Below, one piece after another: positions 54,204 through 62,562 of a DNA stretch of 64,000 bases; the first letter of the stretch is position 1, and the number at the start of each line of letters is the position of its first letter. The stretch is from positions 5,394,001 to 5,458,000 of the forward strand of contig NZ_CP095078.1 of the NCBI RefSeq assembly GCF_022919075.1, in the 5' to 3' direction. Source of the DNA: Nocardioides sp. W7. Its GTDB lineage: Bacteria; Actinomycetota; Actinomycetes; Propionibacteriales; Nocardioidaceae. The notes below the pieces were generated by a model. The model was not told the origin of the DNA, searched no databases, and saw nothing but the letters and a program-made list of their open reading frames with translations. A program made the position numbers and the translations under genes.

Positions 54204-55451
54204 ATGACGACGACACCACCCGACGCGGCGCCGGGTCCCGGCCCGGACGAGGGCCCGCGGACCACCCGCGAGGAGATCCGTGACCTCGGGCGGCTGCGCC
54301 GCTCCACGACCGACCGCAAGATCGCCGGCGTCGCCGGCGGCCTGGGTCGACACCTCGACATCGACCCGCTGCTGCTGCGCGTGGCCCTGGTGGTGCTGGT
54401 CTTCTTCGGCGGGGCCGGCCTGCTGGTGTACGGCGCCTGCTGGCTCCTCGTGCCCGAGGACGACGGCACCGAGGCGACGATCACCCTCGACGACCGCAAC
54501 CGCACGGTGGCGCTGGTGGTCGTCGGCTTCCTCGCGGCGGTGGCGCTGGTCAGCGACTCGTGGGGCTTCATCGGCTTCCCGTGGCCGGTCGCGATCATCG
54601 GGGTGATCGCGCTCTACTTCCTGACCCGCAACAAGCCGAAGCCGGGCGCCGGGTACGACGGCCAGCCCGCCCCGCCCGGCCAGGCCTATCAGCCCGGTCA
54701 GGCCTACCAAGCCGGTCAGCCCTATCAAGGTGGTCAGCCGGGTCAGCCCGGGCCGGCCCCCTGGGTGCCGGGTGCGCCGCCGTACGCCCCGCCGCCCCCG
54801 GGCTACGTCCCCCCGCCCGTCTACGTGCGCCCGGTGCAGCGCGACCCGCGTCGGCGCGGACCGCTGCTGTTCTGGTTCACGATCGCGCTGGTCGCCCTGC
54901 TCGAGGGAGTGCTCGGCATCGCCGACCTGGCGGGCGCTCCCGTGCCGGACGCGGCGTACCCGGCCCTCGCCCTCGCGACCTTCGGCGTGATGCTCCTGGT
55001 CGGCGCGTTCTACGGCCGCGCCGGCGGCCTGATCCTCCTCGGGCTGATCGCCGCCGTGGCGACGGCGGGAGCCACCGCCGCCGACCGCTGGGACGACGAG
55101 ACGACGACCGAACGGCCGACGATCGCCGCCGACCTCGACGAGAGCTACAGCTTCGGCGCCGGCGAGCTGGTCCTCGACCTGACCGACGTCGCGGACCTCG
55201 AGGCCCTCGACGGCCGCACCCTCGATCTCGACGTGAACGTCGGGCGGATCGAGGTCATCGTGCCCGAGGAGCTCGGCGTCGACGTCGAGGCGATCGTCAA
55301 CGGTCCCGGGTCGATCGACCTGTTCGGCGAGACGCGCGACGGCATCGACACCAGCTCCAGCGAGACCCACGACCCCGGGCTCGGGGACCACCCCGAGCTC
55401 ACCATCACCGCCGAGATGGACCTCGGCGAGATCCAGGTGAGGACCCGATGA
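54204..55451 (+). CDS. PspC domain protein with LiaF-like C-terminal domain
   Basis: 415 aa. The PspC domain (about 28-85; TTDRKIAGVAGGLGRHLDIDPLLLRVALVVLVFFGGAGLLVYGACWLL) is followed by a membrane segment, a Q/G/P/Y-rich linker (about 150-205, DNA with repeated GGTCAG-type units), three more membrane segments and a C-terminal beta-rich domain (about 305-415; LDLDVNVGRIEVIVPEELGVDVEAIVNGPGSIDLFG) like the LiaF/YvqF domain that monitors cell-wall-active antibiotics. It is divergent from the PspC-type kinase and likely part of the same stress response. Its stop overlaps the next gene (ATGA). Confidence 0.88.
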   Translation: MTTTPPDAAPGPGPDEGPRTTREEIRDLGRLRRSTTDRKIAGVAGGLGRHLDIDPLLLRVALVVLVFFGGAGLLVYGACWLLVPEDDGTEATITLDDRNRTVALVVVGFLAAVALVSDSWGFIGFPWPVAIIGVIALYFLTRNKPKPGAGYDGQPAPPGQAYQPGQAYQAGQPYQGGQPGQPGPAPWVPGAPPYAPPPPGYVPPPVYVRPVQRDPRRRGPLLFWFTIALVALLEGVLGIADLAGAPVPDAAYPALALATFGVMLLVGAFYGRAGGLILLGLIAAVATAGATAADRWDDETTTERPTIAADLDESYSFGAGELVLDLTDVADLEALDGRTLDLDVNVGRIEVIVPEELGVDVEAIVNGPGSIDLFGETRDGIDTSSSETHDPGLGDHPELTITAEMDLGEIQVRTR

Positions 55452-55750
55452 GCGAGCACCCGACCGGCCGCCTCAGCAGCGGCCGCCACCCCGTCAACGT
55501 CGGCCACCTGGTGATGGGCATCGCCTTCCTGGGCCTGGTCGCGGTCTGGGCCGTCGTCCACAGCGACGCCGTCGCCGACGAGCACATCCGCTGGCTGCTG
55601 CCGGTCCCGTGGGTCCTCGCCGGCGGTGCCGGTCTGCTGGCCAGCGTGCTCGCCGGGCATCGGCACCAGCAGCCGCAGGTCGGCTGGATCCAGCCGTCCG
55701 ACGCCGCCGAGCCCGAGCCCCGGCGCGACGAGGACGAGCCGCTCGGCTGA
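55448..55750 (+). CDS. Small two-span membrane protein
   Basis: 100 aa with two hydrophobic segments (about 18-38 and 50-68) and an acidic C-terminal tail (EPEPRRDEDEPLG). No family recognised. The ATG overlaps the stop of the PspC/LiaF-like gene by four bases, so it is coupled to it and probably assists the same envelope-stress system. Confidence 0.7.
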   Translation: MSEHPTGRLSSGRHPVNVGHLVMGIAFLGLVAVWAVVHSDAVADEHIRWLLPVPWVLAGGAGLLASVLAGHRHQQPQVGWIQPSDAAEPEPRRDEDEPLG

Positions 55751-55762
55751 GCGGCGCCGCCG

Positions 55763-56767
55763 CTACGCGGCGGCGGCCACCGCCCGGACCGCCAGGTCCG
55801 GGTGGTCGGTGATCAGCCCGTCGACCCCGGCGTCCAGGAACGCCTCGGCCAGACCACCCAGGTCCCCGAGCCCGGCCGGATCCTCCCCGACCCGGAAGTC
55901 CGTCGGCAGGTAGTGGTTCTCGGCGCGCAGCGTCCAGACGTAGACGTCGAGCCAGCGCCGGTGGGCGTCGCGGACCAGCCGGGTGGGCAGGTCCAGCGCA
56001 CCGTCGGCGGTCCGGGGCAGCACCAGGTCCTGGTGGACGCCGATGCCGTCGGCGTACTCCTCGATCGCGTCCAGGGCGGGCCCGTCGAACGGGTCGCCGA
56101 CGTCGAGCAGCTGCACCAGCGGCACCTTCGTCCGCGGCGCGAGCCGGCGCAGGATCGCGGTGTCGAAGGACATCAGCGTCACCCGCGACCGGGCGTGGTC
56201 GAGGCCGTGCCGGCGCAGGTCGGCCAGCAGCGGCTCGTCGAGGGAGCGGTCCAGCGCGTCGAAGTACGGCGAGCTCTTCAGCTCGAGCAGCAGGCCGACG
56301 GCGCGCCCCCGTCGTACCGTCTCGGCGGCGACCATCGTCAGCACCTCGTCCAGGGTGGGGACCCCCTCGCGACCGTCGTGGACGGTGTTGCCGGGGCGCA
56401 GGCCGGGGCGGCGCTCCCGGGCGGCGAGGGTCCGCACCTCCGCCAGCGTGAGGTCCTCGCTGAACCAGCCGGTCATGGCGTGGCCGTCGACCACCTTGGT
56501 CGTGCGCAGGTGGGCGAGCCCCGGGTGCTCGGCGACGTCGGTGGTCAGGCTGAGCTCGTTCTCGTGGCGGGCCAGCAGGACGCCGTCGGCGGTCGGCACC
56601 AGGTCGAGCTCGATGGCGTCGGCGCCCATCCGGATCGCCGTGCGGTAGGCGTCGAGGGTGTGCTCGGGGCGGTAGCCGCTGGCCCCGCGGTGGGCCACCA
56701 CGGCCGGGGTGACGGCGAGGCGGGAGGTGTGCAGCCGGGACATCGACCCGGCGGTCAGGACGCTCAC
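55763..56767 (-). CDS. Glycerophosphodiester phosphodiesterase
   Basis: 334 aa. The GDPD TIM barrel starts with VVAHRGASGYRPEHTLDAY (catalytic His) and IELDLVPTADGVLLARHE (metal-binding Glu/Asp and second His). LLLELKSSPYF supplies another metal ligand and the end GVDGLITDHPDLAV is typical. It hydrolyses glycerophosphodiesters such as deacylated phospholipids into alcohol and glycerol-3-phosphate. No clear signal peptide. I give the GTG at 56765-56767; an ATG 24 bases downstream (56741-56743) is possible. It is convergent with the small PspC-linked gene. Confidence 0.9.
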   Translation of the reverse strand: MSVLTAGSMSRLHTSRLAVTPAVVAHRGASGYRPEHTLDAYRTAIRMGADAIELDLVPTADGVLLARHENELSLTTDVAEHPGLAHLRTTKVVDGHAMTGWFSEDLTLAEVRTLAARERRPGLRPGNTVHDGREGVPTLDEVLTMVAAETVRRGRAVGLLLELKSSPYFDALDRSLDEPLLADLRRHGLDHARSRVTLMSFDTAILRRLAPRTKVPLVQLLDVGDPFDGPALDAIEEYADGIGVHQDLVLPRTADGALDLPTRLVRDAHRRWLDVYVWTLRAENHYLPTDFRVGEDPAGLGDLGGLAEAFLDAGVDGLITDHPDLAVRAVAAAA

Positions 56768-56844
56768 ACGTCATGGATCCCACGCCGACCCGTCCCGGCG
56801 GTGGTTCCGCCGTGGACGTCAGGTGAATGCCACATGATGGGCCC

Positions 56845-57396
56845 ATGACCCTCCCCTCGCTCGGCGGGCTCACCTCGCTGTCGGTCCTCGACCACCCCGA
56901 CCTGCTCGGCCCCAGCGTGGCGGCCGCGCTCGCGACCTGGCCGCACACCGGAGAGATCGCCGTCGTCGCCATCGACCCCGACCTGGCCGACACCGCCGCG
57001 ATGAGCGCGGCCTACGACCTGCCCCTGGACACCGGCGCCAACTACGTCGTGGTCGCCGGCCGCCGCGACGGCGAGGAGCGGGCCGCCGCGTGCGTGGTCC
57101 GGGCCGACACCCGCGCCGACGTCAACGGCCTGGTGAAGCGGACCCTCGACGTGCGCAAGTGCTCGTTTCTGGCCATGGACCGCGCGGTCGAGGAGTCGGG
57201 GATGGAGTACGGCGGGATCACGCCCGTCGGCCTGCCGGACCCATGGCGGGTGCTGGTCGACAGCCGGGTGCTCGACATCGAGATCGCGGTGCTCGGCTCC
57301 GGCGTACGCCGCTCCAAGCTGCTCGTCCCCGGCCGACTGCTCGCCGAGCTGCCGGGCGCGGAGGTCGTCGAGGGCCTGGGGGTACCGGTCTCCTGA
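56845..57396 (+). CDS. YbaK/EbsC-family aminoacyl-tRNA deacylase-like protein
   Basis: 183 aa. The YbaK fold is seen as ANYVVVAGRRDGEERAAACVVRAD followed by LDVRKCSFLAMDRAVEESGMEYGGITPVGLPDPWRVLVD, with the family Lys and the GGITPVGLP segment. Such proteins strip wrongly loaded amino acids from tRNA (proline-tRNA editing type). Cytosolic. The ATG at 56845 is taken; another at 56827 is possible, with AGGTGA almost touching it. It is followed 14 bases on by the DUF6328 gene, likely one operon. Confidence 0.82.
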   Translation: MTLPSLGGLTSLSVLDHPDLLGPSVAAALATWPHTGEIAVVAIDPDLADTAAMSAAYDLPLDTGANYVVVAGRRDGEERAAACVVRADTRADVNGLVKRTLDVRKCSFLAMDRAVEESGMEYGGITPVGLPDPWRVLVDSRVLDIEIAVLGSGVRRSKLLVPGRLLAELPGAEVVEGLGVPVS

Positions 57397-57409
57397 ACGA
57401 GGAGATGCG

Positions 57410-57880
57410 ATGGACGAGGCTCCGACCGGCCGCCACGAGACCCGCGCCGAGCAGCAGGACCGCAAGTGGGAGGACCTGCTCCAGGAGCTGCGGGTGATGC
57501 AGACCGGCGCCCAGCTGACCGCCGGCTTCCTGCTCACCCTGCCCTTCCAGGACGTCTTCTGGGAGCGGCTCGGCCGAGGCCAGGAGGTCTTCTACCTGGT
57601 GCTCGTGGTGCTCGCCGGCCTCACCACCGCCCTGGTGATGACGCCCGTCGCCATCCACCGCCGGCTGGTGGGCGGGCACGTCAAGGACCGGCTGGTCGCC
57701 GCTGCGCACCGCCTGATGTCCGGCGTGCTGGCCTGCCTCGCGCTGCTGGTCGTCGGCATCACCACGTTCATCTTCGACGTGGTGGTCAGCCTCGCCGCGG
57801 CGCTGGTCGCCGGTGGGGTGATGGGCGCGGTGATGGTCGGTCTGCTGCTCGTCGTACCCGCGCTCCTGGCCCGGGACTGA
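57410..57880 (+). CDS. DUF6328 family membrane protein
   Basis: 156 aa. A charged N-terminus with WEDLLQELRVMQTGAQLTAGFLLTLPFQDVFWERL, the signature of the actinobacterial DUF6328 family, is followed by four hydrophobic segments. Function unknown. ACGAGGAG lies upstream of the ATG at 57410. It is co-directional with the YbaK gene and ends before a palindrome shared with convergent npdG. Confidence 0.8.
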   Translation: MDEAPTGRHETRAEQQDRKWEDLLQELRVMQTGAQLTAGFLLTLPFQDVFWERLGRGQEVFYLVLVVLAGLTTALVMTPVAIHRRLVGGHVKDRLVAAAHRLMSGVLACLALLVVGITTFIFDVVVSLAAALVAGGVMGAVMVGLLLVVPALLARD

Positions 57881-57883
57881 GCG

Positions 57884-57928
57884 GTCGTGTGCCTGAGACC
57901 CCGCGGGGCGCGTCCTCAGGCACACGAC
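57884..57928. terminator. Palindrome between convergent DUF6328 and npdG genes
   Basis: Arms GTCGTGTGCCTGAG (57884-57897) and complement (57915-57928) enclose a GC-rich centre with its own CCCCGCGGGG palindrome. It begins three bases after the DUF6328 stop and should act in both directions. Confidence 0.65.
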
Positions 57929-57935
57929 CCGACGG

Positions 57936-58610
57936 TCAGTGCTCCAGGCCGGAGATCCGGATGCCGGAGTTGACCTTGTACTTGCGGTTGATCGAGATCA
58001 GCACGGCGGTGAACGGCTCGAGCTGACGGGCCAGGCGCAGCTTGCCGGCGTCGATGCCGACCCGGCTGGTGATCGCTGCGGCGAGCTCCATCGCGACCTG
58101 CTTGGCCTCGACCACGTCGCCGACGACCAGGACGTCCTCGTCGAGGTAGTCGTGGTCGCCCCACAGGTGGACCGCGGAGACGTTGTGGAACGCGCCCACG
58201 ACGGTGGCCTCGGGGGCGAGGCGCTGGGCCGACTCGGCCGCGGAGCCCTCGCCGCCGTCGACGACCCGGCCGTGCGCGCCGCGCTTGTCGAAGGCCAGCG
58301 GATTGACGCAGGAGATCACGGTCTTGCCCGCGAGCGGGAGCGTGGCGACCAGCTCGTCGTGGCCGTCGTACGGCACCGCGAGGAGTACGACGTCGGCCGC
58401 GGCGACGGCGTCGTCGTTGGCCATCCCGGTCACCGTCCCGGCACCCGCGACGCCCGCGAGCCGCTCGGCCACCTCGGCGGCGACCGGCTCGGCCTTCTCG
58501 GCCGCGCGCGAGCCCAGCACCACGTCGTGGCCGTGCTTCGCGAACCGGTAGCCCAGCCCCTTGCCCTGCGGTCCGGTGCCGCCGATCACGGCGATGCGGT
58601 ACGTCGTCAA
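57936..58610 (-). CDS. npdG: NADPH-dependent F420 reductase
   Basis: 224 aa, normal for Fno/NpdG, which transfers hydride between NADPH and cofactor F420. RIAVIGGTGPQGKGLGYRFA binds NADPH; VVLGSRAAEKA follows strand 2, and VVGAFHNVSAVHLWG is the family's F420-side loop. The start appears to be TTG at 58608-58610: GGAGG lies five bases before it and the family N-terminus begins T-T-Y-R-I-A-V-I, while no ATG or GTG is suitably placed. It is divergent from the F420-type oxidoreductase gene, which it can supply with reduced F420. Confidence 0.88.
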   Translation of the reverse strand: MTTYRIAVIGGTGPQGKGLGYRFAKHGHDVVLGSRAAEKAEPVAAEVAERLAGVAGAGTVTGMANDDAVAAADVVLLAVPYDGHDELVATLPLAGKTVISCVNPLAFDKRGAHGRVVDGGEGSAAESAQRLAPEATVVGAFHNVSAVHLWGDHDYLDEDVLVVGDVVEAKQVAMELAAAITSRVGIDAGKLRLARQLEPFTAVLISINRKYKVNSGIRISGLEH

Positions 58611-58698
58611 CTGTTCCTCCGATGGGGTCCGGCTAGATGGTCCGGACCCGAGGATCGCACACGCCCCGAGACGTCGGCCGAGCGCTCGCCCGCTGGTC

Positions 58699-58714
58699 GT
58701 TACCAGTTGGTAAC
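58699..58714. promoter_or_regulatory. Palindromic operator candidate before the F420-type oxidoreductase
   Basis: GTTACCAGTTGGTAAC has perfect seven-base arms with a two-base centre. It lies eight bases before the ATG of the oxidoreductase, in the divergent gap with npdG, a good place for a repressor to block the start. No regulator gene is adjacent. Confidence 0.5.
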
Positions 58715-58722
58715 CTCGCGTC

Positions 58723-59760
58723 ATGAAGCTCTCGACCCCCCTGATGTACGCCGGCAACCCGCGCGAGTCCGCCGACCAGGTCGCGGCGCTGGAGAAGGCC
58801 GGGCTGGACACCGTGTGGGTGGCCGAGGCGTACGGCTTCGACTCCCCCACGCTGATGGGCTACCTCGCGGCCAAGACCGAGACGGTCGAGATCGCCGCGG
58901 GGATCCTCAACGTCTTCTCCCGCACGCCGGGCGCGCTGCTGCAGACCGCGGCCGGCCTCGACAACGTCTCCGGCGGCCGCGCCGTGATCGGCCTCGGCGC
59001 CTCCGGCCCGCAGGTCATCGAGGGCTTCCACGGCTTGGCCTACGAGCGCCCGCTGGGCCGCACCCGCGAGGTCGTCGAGATCCTCCGCAGCGGCCTGCGC
59101 CGCGAGCCGCTCGTGCACGAGGGCCGCAACTTCACCCTCCCGCTCCCCGCCGACCAGGGCCTCGGCCTCGGCAAGCCGTTGAAGCTGCTCACGAAGCCCG
59201 AGCGCAAGGACGTCCCGATCTGGATCGCGGCGCTCGGCGACAAGAACGTCGAGATGACCGCCGAGGTGGCCGACGGCTGGCTCCCGCACCTGTTCTACCC
59301 CGAGAAGGCCCAGGGCGTCTGGGGCGACTCGCTGGCCCGCGGCGCGGCGAAGCGCTCCGCCGACCTCGGCCCGCTCGAGATCAGCGCCGGCGGCATGGTC
59401 GCGATCGGCGAGGGGCCCGAGACCAAGGCACTGCTCGACTTCGCGCGGCCGACATACGCCCTCTACGTCGGCGGCATGGGCGCGCGCGGCAAGAACTTCT
59501 ACTTCGACGTCGCCTGCCAGTACGGCTACGAGAAGGAGGCCCAGGAGATCCAGGACCTCTACCTCGGCGGCAACAAGCGCGACGCGGAGGCCAAGGTCCC
59601 GCTCGAGTGGCTGGAGGCCGGCAACCTGGTCGGCCCGAAGTCGTACGTCGAGGAGCGGATCGCCGCGTTCCGCGAGGCCGGTGTCACCAACCTGTCCCTC
59701 GTGCCCGCCTCCGCCGACCCCGCGGCCACCGTCGCGCAGGTCAAGGAGATGGTGTCTTGA
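58723..59760 (+). CDS. LLM-class F420-dependent oxidoreductase
   Basis: 345 aa luciferase-like TIM barrel. The start MKLSTPLMYAGNPRESADQVAALEKAGLDTVWVAEAYGFDS and RTPGALLQTAAGLDNVSGGRAVIGLGASGPQVIEGFHG are typical of actinobacterial F420-dependent enzymes; DVPIWIAALGDKNVEMTAEVADGWLP follows. It reduces or oxidises an unknown substrate with F420. The neighbouring divergent npdG supports F420 rather than FMN. The stop TGA overlaps the TTG start of the Arr gene. Confidence 0.88.
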   Translation: MKLSTPLMYAGNPRESADQVAALEKAGLDTVWVAEAYGFDSPTLMGYLAAKTETVEIAAGILNVFSRTPGALLQTAAGLDNVSGGRAVIGLGASGPQVIEGFHGLAYERPLGRTREVVEILRSGLRREPLVHEGRNFTLPLPADQGLGLGKPLKLLTKPERKDVPIWIAALGDKNVEMTAEVADGWLPHLFYPEKAQGVWGDSLARGAAKRSADLGPLEISAGGMVAIGEGPETKALLDFARPTYALYVGGMGARGKNFYFDVACQYGYEKEAQEIQDLYLGGNKRDAEAKVPLEWLEAGNLVGPKSYVEERIAAFREAGVTNLSLVPASADPAATVAQVKEMVS

Positions 59761-60212
59761 GCGACGCCGGCGGAGGGCCGGTCACCTTCGAGCGCTACGA
59801 GCACGTCGAGGGCCCGTTCTTCCATGGGACGAAGGCCGCGCTCGCCGTCGGCGACGAGCTGGTGCCCGGCTTCGGCTCCAACTACCAGGAGGGCCGGGTG
59901 TCGAACAACATCTACTTCACCGCGGTGCTGGAGACCGCCGTGTGGGGAGCCGAGCTCGCCACCACGCTGGCCGGGATCCAGGAGCGGGGACGCATCTACG
60001 TCGTGGAGCCGCTGGGTCCGTTCGAGGACGACCCGAACGTGACCGACAAGAAGTTCCCCGGCAACTCGACGAGGTCCTACCGCACCCGCCATCCCCTGCG
60101 CGTCGTCGGCGAGGTCGAGGACTGGGAGGGCCACTCGCCCGAGGTGCTGGGCACCATGCTCGACAACCTCGCGCGGCTGCGGGAGCAGGGCCTCGACGTC
60201 ATCGAGGACTGA
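59757..60212 (+). CDS. arr: Rifampin ADP-ribosyltransferase (Arr-like)
   Basis: 151 aa. Arr enzymes inactivate rifamycins by ADP-ribosylating a hydroxyl with NAD+. The family sequence is clear: GPFFHGTKAALAVGDELVPG, SNNIYFTAVLETAVWGAELA, GRIYVVEPLGPFEDDPNVTD, KKFPGNSTRSYRTRHPLRV and GHSPEVL. The catalytic His/Tyr/Asp positions of the short Arr type appear kept (FHG, IYFT, EDDPN). The start is TTG at 59757, overlapping the oxidoreductase stop (TTGA), with AAGGAG eight bases upstream. Translation is coupled to the F420-type gene. Intrinsic arr genes are common in soil actinobacteria. Confidence 0.9.
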   Translation: MSDAGGGPVTFERYEHVEGPFFHGTKAALAVGDELVPGFGSNYQEGRVSNNIYFTAVLETAVWGAELATTLAGIQERGRIYVVEPLGPFEDDPNVTDKKFPGNSTRSYRTRHPLRVVGEVEDWEGHSPEVLGTMLDNLARLREQGLDVIED

Positions 60213-60330
60213 TCGACCCCTCGCCCGGCGACGCGGGTCGCAGGTCGCGCGAGTGGAGGCAGGTGTGTCGCCCGCCTCGTTTCACTCGTAACGACCACAC
60301 GGCAGATCGGGACGGGTGACACTCGCTCCT

Positions 60331-62457
60331 ATGCCCTCCACTTCTCGGGGTCGTGGTCTGCCCGCGATTCTTGCCGCCCTCCTGACCACCCTCGCCGCGC
60401 TCGCCGGCGTCACCGTGGCCGCAGCACCCGCCCACGCGGAGCCGCCGTTCTCCTGCTCCTTCACCGAGCTCGTCAAGGACGGCCGCCCCAGCGCCGCCCT
60501 GGACGTCGAGTCGGAGGTCTGGCTGTTCACGTTCGCCGACGGCGACTTCCGCGGCTGGGCCCTGACCCTCGACAGGACCGTGCCACTCGACGCTCGGGCC
60601 CTGTCCGACAACCAGGGCAGCGAGCGTCTCGACTACCGCGTCTACCCGTACGGCATCGACCAGACCAGGGTCACCTACGACACCCCGTACCTCTGCGACA
60701 TCAGCTTCGTCGCCGAGGTGCCCACCGAGCAGACCATCGGGTTCGACTACCCCGACAACGTCCGCCTCAACGGCACCCGTGACCTGGTCGCCACCGCGAC
60801 CAGCGGCCTCGGCGTCTCCTTCGAGTCCCTGACCCCGACCGTGTGCACCGTCGCCGGGAGCGTCGCCACCGGCGTCGGTGAGGGCACCTGCACCGTCCGG
60901 GCCACCCAGCCCGGCGGCATCGTCACCAGCACCGCCACCACCTACGCCGCCGCGACGCCGGTCGAACGCGACTTCGCCGTCTGGCCGCTGCCCGGCAGCC
61001 AGTCCATCAGCTTCACCCAGCCCGCGAACATGCGGCTGAGCGATTCCCCCCAGAACCTCGACGCCACCACCGACGCCCGCCTGCAGGTCGGCTTCGAGTC
61101 CCTGACCCCCACGACCTGCGCCGTGCAGACCGTCAGCCTGGCCGGCCGTGCCGCCGGCAACGCCGTCGCGCAGCGTGCCCCGTCCCCCCGGACCTCGACC
61201 GTCGTACCGGTCGCCGTCGGCGAGTGCACCGTGCGCGCCACCCAGCCCGGCAACGCGGACTGGAGCTGGGAGGAGCAGGTCTACAACGCCGCGACTCCCG
61301 TGGAGCGGACGTTCACCATCCGCCCGGACATCGCCGCCCAGTCCATCACGTTCCCCGAGCTGAACGACCTGCACGTCGGTGAGAACCAGGCGCCCGCGGC
61401 CACCGCGACGTCCGGCCTCCAGATCTCCTACGCCTCCGCCACCCCGAGCACCTGCGAGATCACCGGCGTCGTCTACGGCAGGGGGATCGCGCCCGCACCG
61501 GTGAAGGTCGAGGCCAAGGCCCCGGGCACGTGCACCGTCACCGCCAACCAGTACGGCGGCGACACCGGCGACCTCACCTACTCGCCGGCCCCCGAGGTCA
61601 GCGAGTCGTTCGAGATCACCGCCGTGCCGGTCGAGCAGGTCGAGCCGGCCGCGCAGACCATCGCGGTCACCGGTGCCCACGGCGTCGCCCTGTCGTCCAG
61701 GACCTCGCCGATCGCGTTCGCCTCCTCGGCCGGCCTGCCGGTCCAGGTCACGACCACGACCCCGGCTGTGTGCTCGGTGACCAACCGCCTCGTCCGTCTC
61801 CGCAAGGCCGGGACCTGCACTCTGACCGGTGCGGCGGCCGGAAACGCCGGTCACCTCGCCGCCCAGCCGGTCTCCGCCTCGTTCACGGTGTGGCGCACCC
61901 CCGCGCTGCCCGCCAGGGCCCGGGCCACCCGCGTCCTGGACGTGCTCGGCAAGGGCGAGGGCAGCCTGCGCGTCTCGGCCACCCCGGCCACCGTGTGCCG
62001 CGCCGTTCGCGGCGGCCAGGTCGCGCTGACCGACGCCGGCAGGTGCACCATCACCGTCACCACCAAGGGCGGCGACCGGGTCCGGTCCGCGAAGGTCAGG
62101 ATCGTCGAGCTCCGCACCGGCGCGGTCGACCGGGGCGACATGTCCCTGGCCGGCTCGATCCGGTTCGGCTACCGGTCGGCCGAGCTGACCGACCGCGCGA
62201 AGGCCCGGCTGCGGCGTCTCGCGCCGAAGCTGCGCGAGGCCAAGCTCGTCGCCGTCTACGGCAACACCCAGGCGTTCGGTGCCGGTGACACCCCGGCCAA
62301 CCGGAAGCTGTCGCGTCAGCGGGCCGCCGTCGTCACCGCGTTCCTTCGCGACCTCGGTGTGGACGCCAAGACGACCACTGTCGCACTGGGCTCGCGCAAC
62401 CCGGCCGGCAAGGACGAGGCCGCCAACCGCCGCGCGGACATCTACTGGGTCAAGTGA
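60331..62457 (+). CDS. Secreted Ig-like repeat protein with OmpA-like C-terminal domain
   Basis: 708 aa. Signal peptide about 1-36 (ILAALLTTLAALAGVTVAAAPAHA). Then at least four repeats of ~90 residues, each starting Q-S/T-I-x-F/V, containing TPxxCxV and ending in G-x-C-T-V-x-A-x-Q-x-G, so each has a likely disulfide (starts near 135, 229, 334 and 442). The last ~110 residues resemble an OmpA/MotB peptidoglycan-binding domain: GSIRFGYRSAELTDRAKARLRRLAP, NRKLSRQRAAVVTAFLRDLGV, NRRADIYW. It probably sits in the cell wall. I took the ATG at 60331; a GTG at 60316 is possible. Confidence 0.8.
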   Translation: MPSTSRGRGLPAILAALLTTLAALAGVTVAAAPAHAEPPFSCSFTELVKDGRPSAALDVESEVWLFTFADGDFRGWALTLDRTVPLDARALSDNQGSERLDYRVYPYGIDQTRVTYDTPYLCDISFVAEVPTEQTIGFDYPDNVRLNGTRDLVATATSGLGVSFESLTPTVCTVAGSVATGVGEGTCTVRATQPGGIVTSTATTYAAATPVERDFAVWPLPGSQSISFTQPANMRLSDSPQNLDATTDARLQVGFESLTPTTCAVQTVSLAGRAAGNAVAQRAPSPRTSTVVPVAVGECTVRATQPGNADWSWEEQVYNAATPVERTFTIRPDIAAQSITFPELNDLHVGENQAPAATATSGLQISYASATPSTCEITGVVYGRGIAPAPVKVEAKAPGTCTVTANQYGGDTGDLTYSPAPEVSESFEITAVPVEQVEPAAQTIAVTGAHGVALSSRTSPIAFASSAGLPVQVTTTTPAVCSVTNRLVRLRKAGTCTLTGAAAGNAGHLAAQPVSASFTVWRTPALPARARATRVLDVLGKGEGSLRVSATPATVCRAVRGGQVALTDAGRCTITVTTKGGDRVRSAKVRIVELRTGAVDRGDMSLAGSIRFGYRSAELTDRAKARLRRLAPKLREAKLVAVYGNTQAFGAGDTPANRKLSRQRAAVVTAFLRDLGVDAKTTTVALGSRNPAGKDEAANRRADIYWVK

Positions 62458-62485
62458 CCGGTAGCCGCACCCCGGCCGGCTGACC

Positions 62486-62527
62486 ACCGCAGCCCCTCCC
62501 GGCACGACTGCCGGGAGGGGCTGCGGT
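62486..62527. terminator. Bidirectional hairpin terminator
   Basis: Perfect 19-base arms ACCGCAGCCCCTCCCGGCA (62486-62504) and complement (62509-62527) around a four-base loop, between convergent genes. Confidence 0.8.
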
Positions 62528-62562
62528 CGCTCGACGGACCCGACACGGCGTCGTCGAGGCCG

